Positions 36,001 through 45,735 of a DNA stretch of 64,000 bases are shown one piece after another. Under the pieces are notes generated by a model that saw nothing but the letters and a program-made list of their open reading frames with translations, did not search any database and was not told where the DNA came from. The translations under genes were made by a program, and so were the position numbers. The DNA is from Luidia sarsii. Its lineage: Eukaryota > Echinodermata > Asteroidea > Paxillosida > Luidiidae. Location of the stretch: the NCBI GenBank assembly GCA_949987565.1, contig OX465121.1, forward strand, positions 4,328,152 through 4,392,151. The letters are read 5' to 3'. The number at the start of each line of letters is the position of its first letter. The stretch's first letter is position 1.

Positions 36001-36621
36001 CATTCTCAAAATGTCAGGCCCTCTCTCACAGGTCCTGCTAGAGTCAAAAGGTCAGGCCTTCTACAAGACCTTCCTCACAGGTCCTGCTAGAGTCAAAAGG
36101 TCAGGCCTTCTACAAGACCTCCCTCACAGGTCCTGCTAGAGTCAAAATGTCAGGTCCTGTACAGGTCCTTCCTTACAGGTCCTGCTAGAGTCAAAATGTC
36201 AGGTCCTGTACAGGTCCTCCCTCACAGGTCCTGCTAGAGTCAAAATGTCAGGTCCTGTACAGGTCCTCCCTCACAGGTCCTGCTAGAGTCAAAATGTCAG
36301 GTCCTGTACAGGTCCTCCCTCACAGGTCCTGCTAGAGTCAAAATGTCAGGCCCTGTACAGGTCCTTCCTTACAGGTCCTGCTAGAGTCAAAATGTCAGGC
36401 CTTCTACAGGACCTCCCTCACAGGTCCTGCTAGAGTAAAAATGCCAGGCCCTCGACGTTTTTGTGTTTCTGCTACTTGGTTTTTTCTTTTGTTTTGTGGG
36501 GCTTTTTGGCAGACGGACGGGCAACACCAACGTGACCGAGTTTGAAGTGGACAAGAAGTTCAAGGCCCTCATCTTCTCCAGGGTCAAGAGCTACACAAAG
36601 ACCTCAGACAAGCCCATGTGA
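30100..36621 (+). CDS. FBXO9: F-box only protein 9, 517 aa
   Basis: Substrate adaptor of SCF (SKP1-CUL1-F-box) ubiquitin ligases; in vertebrates FBXO9 targets the mTOR regulators TELO2/TTI1. Eleven exons: 30100-30343, 30894-31123, 31685-31742, 32337-32445, 32914-33037, 33392-33555, 34124-34323, 34527-34645, 34899-35015, 35743-35822, 36513-36621; 1554 nt, all junctions in frame. A low-complexity acidic N-terminus (about 1-155) is longer than in vertebrates. A TPR-like helix pair follows (about 159-193, [20 protein letters not shown]), then the F-box (about 256-309, [16 protein letters not shown] to WHRACL). The C-terminal FBXO9 region includes [23 protein letters not shown] and [14 protein letters not shown] poly(A) signal AATAAA lies at 36714-36719. 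It is divergent to TMEM18 and convergent with CCDC127. Confidence 0.95.
30430..30785. repeat. GTGGTAT/ATACCAC self-complementary repeat (FBXO9 intron 1)
   Basis: Clustered GTGGTATATTGTGGTAT and ATACCACAATATACCACA motifs in both orientations, with near-palindromic halves centred near 30595. Probably a degenerate foldback element. Confidence 0.6.
31430..31545. repeat. CT-rich low-complexity tract (FBXO9 intron 2)
   Basis: TCCCTCCCTCTCCCTCTTTC-type polypyrimidine, about 110 bp. Confidence 0.8.
31890..32060. mobile_element. Family B foldback-element fragment
   Basis: ACGGTGACACCGAGTG, GCGTGGCTCTGAGAAGAGCC, CGGATAGTGTGTACTCTGCT and GTCGTCAGGAGTG. FBXO9 intron 3. A separate terminus ATGGTGTCACCGCAAGCCTT is at 32509-32528 in intron 4. 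Confidence 0.6.
32060..32285. repeat. GGGTTGG/GGTTGGGGTT low-complexity repeat
   Basis: G/T-rich irregular hexamer-like repeat (GGGGTTGGGGTTGG) in FBXO9 intron 3, just before exon 4. Confidence 0.75.
32555..32755 (+). mobile_element. tRNA-like SINE (family C)
   Basis: Head AGGTTTACAACAGTTGATTG, middle GGAGATATACGGCGGTTAAT, then GGCTAGATAGCTCAGATGGT. FBXO9 intron 4. Confidence 0.7.
33640..33975. repeat. 27-bp minisatellite (GATGGCAACAAAGATGACAG type)
   Basis: About twelve units with ATGACNATGGCAACAAAGATGA in FBXO9 intron 6. It follows a short family A fragment (GACATTACGATCCTAGCAGG at 33605). Confidence 0.9.
34326..34495. repeat. Three-copy tandem repeat, about 58 bp
   Basis: CTGGGCATAGATGGGGTGG / GTAGAAGGCTCAACTGGGC units repeated three times directly after the donor of FBXO9 exon 7. 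Confidence 0.75.
35205..35670. repeat. 21-bp minisatellite TTGGGCATTGAGGTCTCGGTC
   Basis: About 22 units of 21 bp in FBXO9 intron 9. The unit is a multiple of three, so both strands are open (repeated heptapeptide frames). Confidence 0.94.
35880..36455. repeat. 49-bp tandem array derived from family A
   Basis: About ten units of ACAGGTCCTGCTAGAGTCAA..ATGTCAGGTCCTGTAC. These are recognisably half of the family A inverted arm, amplified head-to-tail in FBXO9 intron 10. Confidence 0.85.
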
Positions 36622-36713
36622 AAAGCTAGCCAGCTTTCTGCACTCGGACGTGGAGTGAGAAAAACCAATGGTTGAGTTTCTTTGTACAGGCAGCTCGAGA
36701 GTTGTATAAAAAA

Positions 36714-36719
36714 AATAAA
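36714..36719 (+). terminator. Poly(A) signal AATAAA of FBXO9
   Basis: A canonical AATAAA 93 bp after the FBXO9 stop codon, on the coding strand. A short 3' UTR is therefore likely, although alternative downstream sites cannot be excluded. Confidence 0.55.
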
Positions 36720-36894
36720 TAATGAAAATGATTTTTTTTTAAATGAAAAAGGAGATACAGGGGTAGATTAGGGGTAAAATTAAATAAGCACATAATCGGA
36801 AAAAACAATCAAAATACACAGAATCAGCCTTAACCCCCCCCCCCCGAGATATTGCAATATAACGCACACCCACTGAAATACCGTTAGATGTAAT

Positions 36895-37270
36895 ATAATT
36901 AGGGTTTGCCCTACTTGGCATAATACTATATTAGAGTTAGTACTGCTATGCTCTGTCCAATTGCTTGCTGGAAGAAAATGCAGGGTGGCATTCAGTCAAA
37001 CCCGCAACTCCTGTTGTCTAGTGCAGACGTCTTCACCACTATACTGATTCAAATGCATTTATAACACAACCACGACCAGCTCAGTGGTCAAGTGGTGACA
37101 AGGTCTGCACTAGAAAGCGGGAGTCACTGGTTCGAACCCGGCACAGGCTGCCTGGTTGTTGTTTTTCAACAGGCAGTCGGGCAAAGCACTGAGCAAGCAG
37201 TGCTAATCGTATATCAAGTAGGCTCTAAAGTAAACCCTCACGGAATTACATTCTCCTTGACACAAGAAAA
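36895..37270 (+). mobile_element. tRNA-Ser-like SINE (family D)
   Basis: GTCAAGTGGTGACAAGGTCT (A-box-like), CACTAGAAAGC (serine AGA-type anticodon loop) and GGTTCGAACCCGGC (B box) at 37085-37145, followed by GGCAGTCGGGCAAAGCACTG. Inverted partial copies flank it. Confidence 0.7.
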
Positions 37271-37829
37271 CATATTCCAGTATATCTATTCTTTTCCCTG
37301 AGAACTTTGTGCAAATCTAAAGATCTACTGGGTTGAGTGTACGAACCCTAGTTTACACTGACACTTAATTGGAATTATTCACTTCACCACACAGAGGCGC
37401 AAATTGAAACACCACTCCATGATTTGGAAATGATTGTCCTGAAAAAATTACATAGTTGTGATAGTTGGCGACATTAAAAAAATCAATGCTGTGTACATTT
37501 TAAATTCTTTCAATTGTCTACTAATAGGTTATACACATTGGTGCCATGTTAGCGTTGAAACAGGAAGGGAAAACTTACGATTAACCCAAATCACGAGTTC
37601 ACAAGCTTTCTCTAGTGCTAGTAATTAAAGTTAAAAACATCAATGTACTAAGCATTCACGAAATCAGATATTGCCTCATTTAATTACTTTTAGAACTGTG
37701 TATTGCTGCACCAAGTTTGACAAATGTAGCCATTTATTTCATTCATATTAACATTGCAAATCAATTGCACAAAGTATTATTCACTCAGTCAATATTAATC
37801 AGGAGTTTGAGTCAGCTCTTGACAGAGAT

Positions 37830-37935
37830 AGTTGACTATTTGGGAATGCAGCCTCACCTAGGGGCTAGATAGCTCAGGTGGTTAGAGCACTGGTACATGG
37901 AACCAGAGGCCTGGGTTTAAATCCTGGCCCACTGT
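37830..37935 (+). mobile_element. tRNA-like SINE (family C), 3' part
   Basis: GGGCTAGATAGCTCAGGTGG and GGGTTTAAATCCTGGCCCA, preceded by TTTGGGAATGCAGCC. Confidence 0.65.
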
Positions 37936-37974
37936 TATTTTTTTTTTATTTTTAAACTAATTCAAACAATTTGC

Positions 37975-38130
37975 ATCTGAATGAAAGCAGGGGTGTGATC
38001 CCTGGAGATATACGGCAGTTCGTGGTTGAATTGCTTCTGACTGGCTTGCTTCTAAGGGCTGGATAGCTCAGATGAAAGAGCACCGGTATGTTTATTTCAG
38101 TCCCGGTCCAGTCAAAGTTTTCTTTGCCAA
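37975..38130 (+). mobile_element. tRNA-like SINE (family C), internally deleted
   Basis: GCATCTGAATGAAAGCAGGG, GGAGATATACGGCAGTTCGT, then GGGCTGGATAGCTCAGATGA and GGTCCAGTCAAAGTTTTCTT. The stretch between the head and the tRNA part is shortened. Confidence 0.65.
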
Positions 38131-38154
38131 TTTTTAAATTTGTTTAAAAAAGTT

Positions 38155-38455
38155 TGTTTAACTGGAATTGAAAAAAGCTGCATCCACTTTGTGTGGTCCC
38201 CGAGCTGCCGTAGCCAGGTTTACAACAATTGGTTGTTTGCATCTGAATGAAAGCGGGGGTGTGATCCCTGGAGATATACAGCAGTTCATGGTAAAATGCT
38301 TCTGACTGACGCCCCCACTCTGGCAAAGACCACTTAGTTGACTACTGTATTTGGTAAGCCCACCATCTAAGGGCTGGATAGCTCAGATGGTAAGAGTGCT
38401 GGTACACAAAACCAGAGGTCTCTGGTCCAAGTCCCAGTCCAGTCGAAGTTTTCTT
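38155..38455 (+). mobile_element. tRNA-like SINE (family C), near full length
   Basis: Head AAAAAAGCTGCATCCACTTT, ACAACAATTGGTTGTTTGCA, GGAGATATACAGCAGTTCAT, then a tRNA-like part at 38372-38444. That part has a 7-bp acceptor-like pair (GGCTGGA with TCCAGTC), TAGCTCAGATGG, an anticodon-like arm CTGGT/ACCAG and a degenerate B box. Confidence 0.75.
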
Positions 38456-39124
38456 ACATACAATCACAATCGCACTGAAAGTTTTATCTGTAAAATTCTG
38501 CTTGTTTCCTCTGAAAAGAAAAGCACATGTGACTGCTTTCCTTTTTTTCTTTTTAAAGTAACCATTCACAGATTGCAATCTTTTTAAAAACAGATAGTCG
38601 GAATGTTATTCCTGAAAATAATGAATTCTGCAAAGAAATACTTACTTTATAATTGAAAATATTTTTTTCTTTTTACTTTTTATTCTGAGAAATATGTCAA
38701 GGTAAAAATACAAAATACACCTTTAGGTATTAAATAGTAAATATCGCTCAGTGTTGTACACCCATTAATACATAATTATTTTGTTTAAAATAATACGCTA
38801 ATAAAATTTTAATAAATGATCATGCACAACTGTATATTTCTGTTTCTGTTCATTAATTTGACTTGGTTTTACTTAAGTATTGAGATCATACAAATCTTTT
38901 AAACCTTACTTACTTACACACAACTAAGTAGGAACCAGTCGAAGATCATTTTAAATTTTATAGTGGTGTACATATACTGTATCATTTCAGTTTTTTTGTA
39001 TCTGGTCTTTTACCTCAGGTTCAATTGAATACATACATGATGATAAACAAAGTCCAAAGCCTTGAAAATAGGGCCAATGTCCTGGTACTTTTTCTTAAAT
39101 CTTTAACCCTATACAAACTAAATT

Positions 39125-39312
39125 GCATGGTGGGTGAAACAAATGTAGGAGGGTTTCTCTCAATAGGAAGAGGTATGGTTCTGAAAACTGGTTACTCAAC
39201 GTTCTGGCCAGTCATCATCAGGAAGGATTGTCGATCACTCGGGCCCTTTTCAGAACAGTATCTTTTTCCTAAGAGACCTTAGTACACTTGGTGTCACCGC
39301 AAACCCTACTAC
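39125..39312. mobile_element. Family B foldback element
   Basis: GGTATGGTTCTGAAAACTGG, CATCATCAGGAAGG and the terminus TTGGTGTCACCGCAAACCCT. 5' and 3' parts are inverted relative to each other around the TCAGAA core. Confidence 0.6.
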
Positions 39313-39395
39313 AATGTATACCCCATCCAAACATTCACCACCGGCACTCTAAATTCTGAAGAGCGCTTGGGTATTTATTTGGATTAGAGGTATAG

Positions 39396-40978
39396 TCAGT
39401 CCACTGGCTTTGTCGTTGGCATTACAATGATTTGTTGAGTTCGTTCCACCACGCGCTTGTACTTGAGCATCTGGGCCTTGGTTTTCCAGAAGAGCATGTA
39501 GGACCGCATGAGGGAGCCCTTGCCCCCGGCCGAGCAGTTGGTGTCGTTCTCAAAGATGTCCAGCATGCCTCCGTCCAGCCCCATCTCCTTGGCATAGGGC
39601 ACGGTGGAGGCCCGGTGCTTAAGCTCCGCCTCGATCTGATGCCGGTGCGTCCGGTGGGTGAACATGTCGCAGTATATATTCTGGCGCCGACTCAGGAGAG
39701 GCCGGAGCTCGTCCAGGCTGGAGAGGATCTCCTCGGTGACCGCCGCTTCCTCACTGGTGATGGCCGCCTCTGCGAGATGCCTCCGTTCAGTGATCTCGGC
39801 CAAAGTCATTGTTGCTCCCGACATCTTCCCCCGACCGCCGACGACCACCTGGGGGAACTCCATCTTTGCTTTCATCTCGGCAACTTTCTCCTTCTCTCTC
39901 TGCACCTCCCTAAGTTGGTCGCTCACTCGCCTCTGTGCCAACCAACCTTTTTTTTTTCCCAATGAAAATGAGACATAACTGATTGCCTGTTTGCCATAAT
40001 CATCGCCATCAATTGCCCGTAGACAAAGTGGAAGAAACAGCAATCAGGAATTTGCCCCATACTTTCCTTTTGTGTACATCTGGTTTTAGCAGCTCTGATT
40101 CCCTTAATATGAAGCATACATTTTGGCAGTAAATCAACAGGTTTAGGGATAGGTCTGCAGGAAAAATTAGATTTTTTTTTCAAAAACTTTTGTACACAAC
40201 CAATTGGGTTTCTGTTGTATGATCCTGTGATGAGTGATGACATCACAAATTTGCTCATGAATATTGAAATTCTCATAAGCATACAAACCAGTGAAAACTT
40301 GCGATTACATACACCCCCAGAAGAAGTGTGAAAAACAGTTTGATTGTTAATAACAACATTGAAAAACAGCCCTGTGATACAACATTGGAAAAAGTCAAAA
40401 GATTGCCACAGTTTGTGTTGTTAAACCATAAAACATTTCAAAAAAGCAGTCCTTCTACTTAGGTTTTAGCTCAAATGGTAATCTGAGAAAGAAGACAAAG
40501 GCAAAAAAACGTCATGGCTTTCATACCATTCTGTAATTTAAGAAATAGTTCATTACTTGAGAGTATTAAACTATTTGTTGATGTTTGAGTGAAGATTTAT
40601 TGAGAAGTACAACATCCCAGACTAAAATTTCAACATTCTACAAACTGTGTACATTTATTAATAGAAGGAAATCTGTGGACATCGATGTTTTCCGATCTTC
40701 CCAATGTTGTATTGGGTCTTCAAGTGATAAAATGTCTATGGCAGAGACCATTTAAACTAAAATCTTTCCTCGCTTGAAGCCACTTTTGAATGAAGAGGTA
40801 CACATCATACTACATTCAACAGAGCGCAGAATGGCTCAATGCAAGACTCACCGATGAAAGCCGTGGATAGAGGAACCAGGACAGGGACCAAGAGCTCCCT
40901 GGCCAGACGACTGACCCATTTACCGGTGCTCTCCTCACCCGGCGGGTTGTTGAGGTCGTTCAAATTGTTCCAGTCCAT
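39396..40978 (-). CDS. CCDC127: CCDC127-like coiled-coil protein, 225 aa
   Basis: Poorly characterised coiled-coil protein; the vertebrate form is reported as mitochondrial. Two exons on the minus strand: 40852-40978 and 39396-39946; 678 nt including stop. The N-terminus begins MDWNNLNDLNNPPGEE, close to the vertebrate MNNLND.P start. A hydrophobic segment follows at about 29-47 (LLVPVLVPLSTAFIG), then a coiled-coil rich in Glu/Lys/Arg. The diagnostic C-terminus has RRQNIYCDMF, a basic HRHQIEAELKHRAS stretch, GLDGGMLDIFENDTNC and a terminal KYKRVVE motif. The acceptor of exon 2 (minus-strand AG at 39947-39948) has an unusual A-rich tract directly before it. It is accepted because it is the candidate that keeps phase and continues the membrane segment. 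The protein is shorter than the vertebrate one (about 260) in the central coil. It is divergent to the BAG gene and near SDHA, its direct neighbour in human. Confidence 0.88.
40364..40727. mobile_element. TIR element, family E copy 1
   Basis: Left end CCCTGTGATACAACATTGG, right end CCCAATGTTGTATTGGGTC (inverted). The interior TTTTAGCTCAAATGGTAATC and TTTGAGTGAAGATTTATTGA is shared with 56628 and, inverted, with 61480. CCDC127 intron. Confidence 0.7.
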
Positions 40979-42011
40979 GGTCGGGTGCCAATCTCTACCA
41001 CTACTCCACTAGTACCAGTAGGCAGTACCAAAGAGCTTCCCCTGTTGTTATGTATGGCAACAGCACCAATTATAATCTTCCTTCACCTGTGAAATGGTTG
41101 ATAATGAAACATTATAAAACAAAGAATATAAAGGAGAAACTAACAGGGAACTTCTGAACAGTTTTGACAATTTTTGGACCACAGCCAATTTGACTGGACT
41201 GGGACTTGAACCCAAGACCTACGGCTTAATTAAATTAGGTTCTTAATCTTACACTACTCACTAGTTAGTGTTACACTACTCTTAGTTAGTCTAACTTAAT
41301 AAAAGTTAGAGGTCTGAGGTGGTGACCTTCCCTAAAGAAAAGAAGAGCTCCCATGTTGCTATGGCAACACCAATAAACTTCCTTCACCTGCAAATGGACA
41401 ATAATGAAATATATAAAGCAAAACAAAAAGGAAAAGGTGACAGGAAACTTCTGAACAGTTTTGAAAATATTTGTCCGTCAAACTTTCTGAAGCGCTCTCG
41501 GCAATAGTTACGGAGGTAAAGTGGTGCAGTACCTGTAACATTCAAACAAGTGCTAAGCCTACCTCTAGATTATAAACAAAAAAGTAATTTACATTGGTAG
41601 TGGCACATGTCACATTACAAATTCAAGGCGAAATTCAAGCATCGTCGGCGGTGCGCTTCAGCAGACGACCCAACCTTTAACCTCTTAATAATCGTGCCGG
41701 TGAGTAACGCCGGCTGTCATTGGCGCACGTCAGGTTCCTTCTGGCACTATTCACCAATAGAAATTGCCGACAGGGCGCGATCGGTGGAAACATCCAGATG
41801 ATTCGCGAAATGTAGTCTGGGCCTCGCCTCGCCAGCCCTCCCTCTCGCAGCGCACGCGCGAACGGGAGCAATAGGGTGCGGGGGACAGACTACGCACCCC
41901 CGCACGCGCACAACCATAGGAAGTTTTTTCTAGAAGAACTTGCCACACCGGCCCAGAACTTCAGCACGCTGTTGTCGCCGTCCGTCGATCGTTCGAGAAA
42001 GGCACCCGAAA
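40979..42011. promoter_or_regulatory. CpG-rich divergent 5' region between CCDC127 and the BAG gene
   Basis: The CCDC127 and BAG start codons face away from each other 1033 bp apart. The half next to the BAG gene (about 41640-42011) is GC-rich with many CpGs, including CGCACGCGCGAACGG and CGCACGCGCAC, a CpG-island-like block typical of bidirectional promoters. The CCDC127-proximal part contains SINE fragments (around 41190-41230) and two related segments (41035-41110 and 41340-41420) that share AACACCAATNNNN.TTCCTTCACCTG. Confidence 0.55.
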
Positions 42012-44057
42012 ATGTCTAAATTCGGCGGATTCTCGGACAGTCCCCTCAAAAGCCGAATTTTCCGACCAGTGACAGACGCCGATCCCCTCCCTGACGGCTG
42101 GGAGTTGCTTATCGACCCAGAGACCCAGTGGCCGTTCTTCGTGGACCACAGGAATCGGAGAACGAGTTGGAAGGATCCACGACGCACCACTATTCAGGTA
42201 GGCAAATTAATAATAATAATAAAAAATGAAAAAACACGGAAAGAAAATTCATGAAAGAAGAACCTGGAAGTGGAAGAACTACCGCTCTTACGCTCGGTAA
42301 TATGTTACTTTTATAAATGGTTAGCAAAGTCCTTGTCAAAATAGTTTTGTTGTAGAATTGAAAAAACAAATCACAACTTGTGACAATGTAGTCCGAGTAA
42401 CTTGGACCCTTCAATCGCCCTTTTAAAATTTTGTTTTTAAAAGGGCGATTGTAAGGGTCCAAGTTACTCGGACTAGTGACAATGTGAGTTGTGACACTGA
42501 CTGACTGAGTGTCAGTTGTGAAGAAGAATTTCCTGTGTTATCTTATGATCTTTTCCCCCAAATTGACAAGCTCAAGGTTTTTTTTTTTATCCTTTATTCA
42601 TTATTGTCTTATATTGATCCCGTTTTATATTTTTTTTGACTTCTCTAAGAGCTGGGAAGCTCAGATGGTAAGAGTACATTGGTACTCTAAACCAGAGGTC
42701 TGGGGCTCAAGTCCTGGTTCAGTCAAAGTTTTCTTTGCCAATTTTCAAAATTGTTCACAGTCATTTGATTGTTTTCCTTAGTTTGTACATGTATGACTTT
42801 ATCGGTGAGTCATCTTTGCAGTAATATTAGTGGGATAGTGGATTCGATTCTCAGCACTTCCATTGCCAGATTTATCACTCATTGATTGTAAGTCTGATCG
42901 TTCTCAAAGGCAGCATGGACCATTTGGCCTTTGAAAATGGTCGACTTTTCTTATTTAGTCTATTTTGTTTTCTTTTCTGGCAGACCTTTATGGATTCCGC
43001 CATAGGAGGGGACAACTTCTTTCGGAGGAGCCCTTTTGATAGTCAGGGCCCCTTCTGGCAGACGCATTTCGATCAGTTTGGCCCGGTGGGCCTGAGCCGC
43101 AGCCCCAGGGGGAGCCCTTCGCCGCAGCGGCGGGCGCAGGCGGGCGCCGGCCGCATGCCCAGCCTGGAGAGCCAGATGAACCGCATGCACCCGTTTGAGT
43201 CGGCGTTTGCGGACGACGGTGGGTTCGGGCCGCAGATGCAGACCTACTCGTCCAGCCCGCGCAGGGGCGAGTCGTCCCTGCACCACCACCAGCATCCGCA
43301 CCACCACCAAAACCGCCGCCCTCAGGAACCGGACAGCGAGCGCGGCGTCCCGTCGGACGACCCCGGCACGATGCCGCAGCCGGATTACCCGACGTCCCGG
43401 ATCAAGATCCCGATTACCGTCGAGGGGCCGGCGTACGACGATGCCCCGCTGTCCCGCCCCGCTCCCCAGGGCTTTCCGGAGCACGCCCGGTTTCCGTTTC
43501 GGGGGCCAGACGCAGCGGGCGAGGAGAGCGCCCAGAGCCCTCAGTCTCCGACGCAGCGGCAGAAGGCCGATCTCCAGCGACCGTCCCCGGAAGAATCGCC
43601 CGTCGCGAGTCCGCCGGAGGGACCGCGATCCTCCAGAGGGAGCCGTTCGGCCGAGCAGCCAAACGACCGCGATCCGGGGGCACATAGACGAAAAGAAGAT
43701 GAAGCGGAGGCCCCTAGCATGTCCGGCCCAACAGAGGGCGACGTTTCCCAGTCCGAGGCCGGAGAGGGACCCCGGCCGCCTACCACCGCTGCCGCAGACT
43801 CCCCCCAGCTGGCCCGCATCCACACCATCATGGAGAAGATCCTGGAGCTGGGGGCTCGCATCGAGAGCTTCCAGGGGCCCCGGGGCGGCCGGCCTTACCT
43901 GGAGATAGAGGAGCTCCTGACGCGCCACATGCTGGAGCTGGACAACGTGGAGACCATGGGCATAGACCGGGTCCGGGCCGAGCGACGAATGGCCGTGGTC
44001 ACGGCCCAGACTCTCCTCTCGCGCCTGGAAAAGAAAGCCCTTCCGAAAGAGGCTTGA
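42012..44057 (+). CDS. BAG3: WW- and BAG-domain co-chaperone, BAG3-like, 419 aa
   Basis: Hsp70 nucleotide-exchange co-chaperone; BAG3 links Hsp70 to small heat-shock proteins and selective autophagy. Two exons, 42012-42197 and 42984-44057 (1260 nt). The WW domain, encoded wholly in exon 1, spans about residues 24-57 with Trp30 and Trp53 and the PFFVDH strand. A long Pro/Ser/Arg/His-rich linker follows. It contains IKIPITVEG at about 202-210, which fits the IXI/V small-HSP-binding motif of BAG3 (IPV), though only one copy is seen. The BAG domain is C-terminal, about 339-413 ([20 protein letters not shown] to [16 protein letters not shown]). Exon 2 is far more GC-rich than its surroundings, which produces long open frames in other phases. 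Drosophila starvin lacks the WW domain, so this gene keeps the vertebrate architecture. Intron 1 holds a compact hairpin and a SINE. Confidence 0.92.
42390..42474. other. 85-bp near-perfect hairpin in BAG gene intron 1
   Basis: Arms 42390-42424 and 42439-42474 are reverse complements except for a single-base bulge (AGTCCGAGTAACTTGGACCC pairs with GGGTCCAAGTTACTCGGACT). The loop is 14 nt. It may be a tiny foldback element or a precursor-miRNA-like hairpin; nothing here distinguishes them. Confidence 0.7.
42645..42750 (+). mobile_element. tRNA-like SINE (family C), 3' part
   Basis: GCTGGGAAGCTCAGATGGTA, GGTCTGGGGCTCAAGTCCTG and the tail GTTCAGTCAAAGTTTTCTTT. BAG gene intron 1. Confidence 0.65.
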
Positions 44058-44269
44058 AAAAAAAAAAAAAAACACCCAGATTCCCGTTGGACACCTACCC
44101 TCTTTCTCTGTCAGTCTGTTACTGTTAGAGAGGTGGAGTAAAGCCAAAATCAGACTGGCCATTTGTGTCTCACCTTAAGCCTACATCCCTACCCCCCCCC
44201 CCTCCCAACAAGGGTTCTTACATAAGAAAGCATACTGAATCCAACGACTGCTCACATATTTGGTAGTTA

Positions 44270-44540
44270 CTGGTACTGAACCTGCCAAACTCCCAACAGG
44301 CCTGGTTTGGATAACAGTGGTAAATCTGCCAAACTTAAACAGGCAGGTTTGGATTGGTAAACCTGCCAAATTTCAACAGGCCTGGTTTGGATTGGTAAAC
44401 CTGCCAAATTTCAACAGGCCTGGTTTGGATAACAGCACTGGTAAACCTGCCAAACTTAAACAGGCAGGTTTGGATTGGTAAACCGGCCAAATTTCAACAG
44501 GCCTGGTTTGGATAACAGTGGTAAACCTGACTAACTCTTA
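44270..44540. repeat. GGTAAACCTGCCAAA / ACAGGCCTGGTTTGGAT tandem repeat
   Basis: Irregular units of about 40-70 bp repeated five to six times after the BAG stop codon, each with CCAAACTTAAACAGGCAGGT or CCAAATTTCAACAGGCCTGG. The two motif types are partly self-complementary. Confidence 0.8.
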
Positions 44541-45564
44541 CTGTTGAATTTATCAGCGATTTGGTATGGGCATGGTATGGGTGTGTCTAGATGCATTTGT
44601 GTGTTATTGCAAAGGGATTATCCCAAAGCCAAACAAATGAAACCATGTCTGGTACTAAACCTGCCAAAACTCAACAAAACATCATGCTGGAGTTTGATGG
44701 GCTCCAGGTGGCGAGGGTTGAAAGGAGGTTTTAGCCGACTGGTGAAACCACGAGCCAAAACTATTTTTTTCTCATGCCTCAAAAGCTTGGCAAGCGATTA
44801 GTCAGATCACGAATGCAATCAGCTTATAGCTCACTTATTTGACTGACTTTGAAATACCGTAGTGCAAAAGAAGGGTAGGGAGACCAGACTAATGTAAGTT
44901 GATAATATGTGTGACGTGAAACGCTCAATTTTGGCCACTGGTTTATGCCGCCTTGGCACCCTACAGGTTTGGTTTGTGGCTCTTCCGTGAGCTTCAAGCC
45001 CTGGCACCCTCTGTTTGTCTGTTTTTAGGTTATTTACTCTGCACCTCTACGGTCAAAACCTTATACCCCAAAATAGTCTCTACTGGCAAAAGCGCATTCA
45101 CAATTTTGTCATCACTTTTGACTTCAAGTTAATGACCAGTTCATGTTACATCCCAGAAGGGCAGTTGCCAACTGCCCAAATCCTATACAAAAAAGTTGTC
45201 GACTTTTTCGCTAATAGTCATAGAGCTGCTTTTAAAGCACCAATCTTTGCTTCAGCACAAAAAGTCATGATTCGTGGGATCACCTTGCCAACACAAATTT
45301 CATCTTTTCTCAGCAAAGCTTTTGCTCAGCAAAGAGTAGTGGAATACAAGTCAAGATCAGTTGACATCACATTACAGTGTGGTTTGTATCCTGTTTACAG
45401 GACGGACATTGTTCATGCTTAAGTGGCTCTATGAAATGGGGCCAAGTTGTAATTGTATTCAAAATGTTGTTTTCTTGTGAAAAACATCACATTGCTTCAA
45501 ACTGTGTCACATTTTGTCGACCATGGCTAGAAATCTCAGAAATAAATAAATATTTAAAAAATTC

Positions 45565-45735
45565 ATACAAAAACTGTTGCAAACTGCTCACTGACTAAAA
45601 TGACCTGCAATACATAAATCTCAAAAATTAGAGGGCCTGATGTTTCGATCCTAGCAGGACCTTTCTCTTTGCCTTTGAGAATGGTCCTGCTACTGCTAGG
45701 ATCGAAACGTCAGGCCCTGTAATTTTTGAGAAATA
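45565..45735. mobile_element. Family A self-complementary element
   Basis: AAAAACTGTTGCAAACTGCT, GGGCCTGATGTTTCGATCCT, AGCAGGACCTTTCTC / GAGAATGGTCCTGCT inversion, then CGAAACGTCAGGCCC. One of the more complete copies. Confidence 0.75.

Larger units (their letters stand above)
36622..39395. other. FBXO9/CCDC127 convergent intergenic DNA
   Basis: No gene recognised. SINEs occupy 36895-37270, 37830-37935, 37975-38130 and 38155-38455, and a family B element 39125-39312. The rest (37300-37800, 38590-39060) is AT-rich unique-looking DNA that may include CCDC127 3' UTR. Confidence 0.5.

Noticed and set aside
38372..38444. A genuine tRNA gene
   Set aside because: The acceptor stem and A/B boxes are present, but the T stem has mismatches and the anticodon loop lacks U33. 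The same sequence with a fixed flanking body recurs many times, so it is a SINE.
42960..44162. 400-codon antisense frame across BAG exon 2
   Set aside because: Shadow of a GC-rich coding exon. The sense frame has recognisable BAG-domain homology and the antisense frame has none.
45015..45422. 135-codon open frame between the BAG and SDHA genes
   Set aside because: Part of it (AATTTCATC..CAGCAAAG, TTGCCAACAC) recurs in other repeat copies at 47430-47590 and 56085-56260, so it is most likely repeat DNA; no domain recognised.
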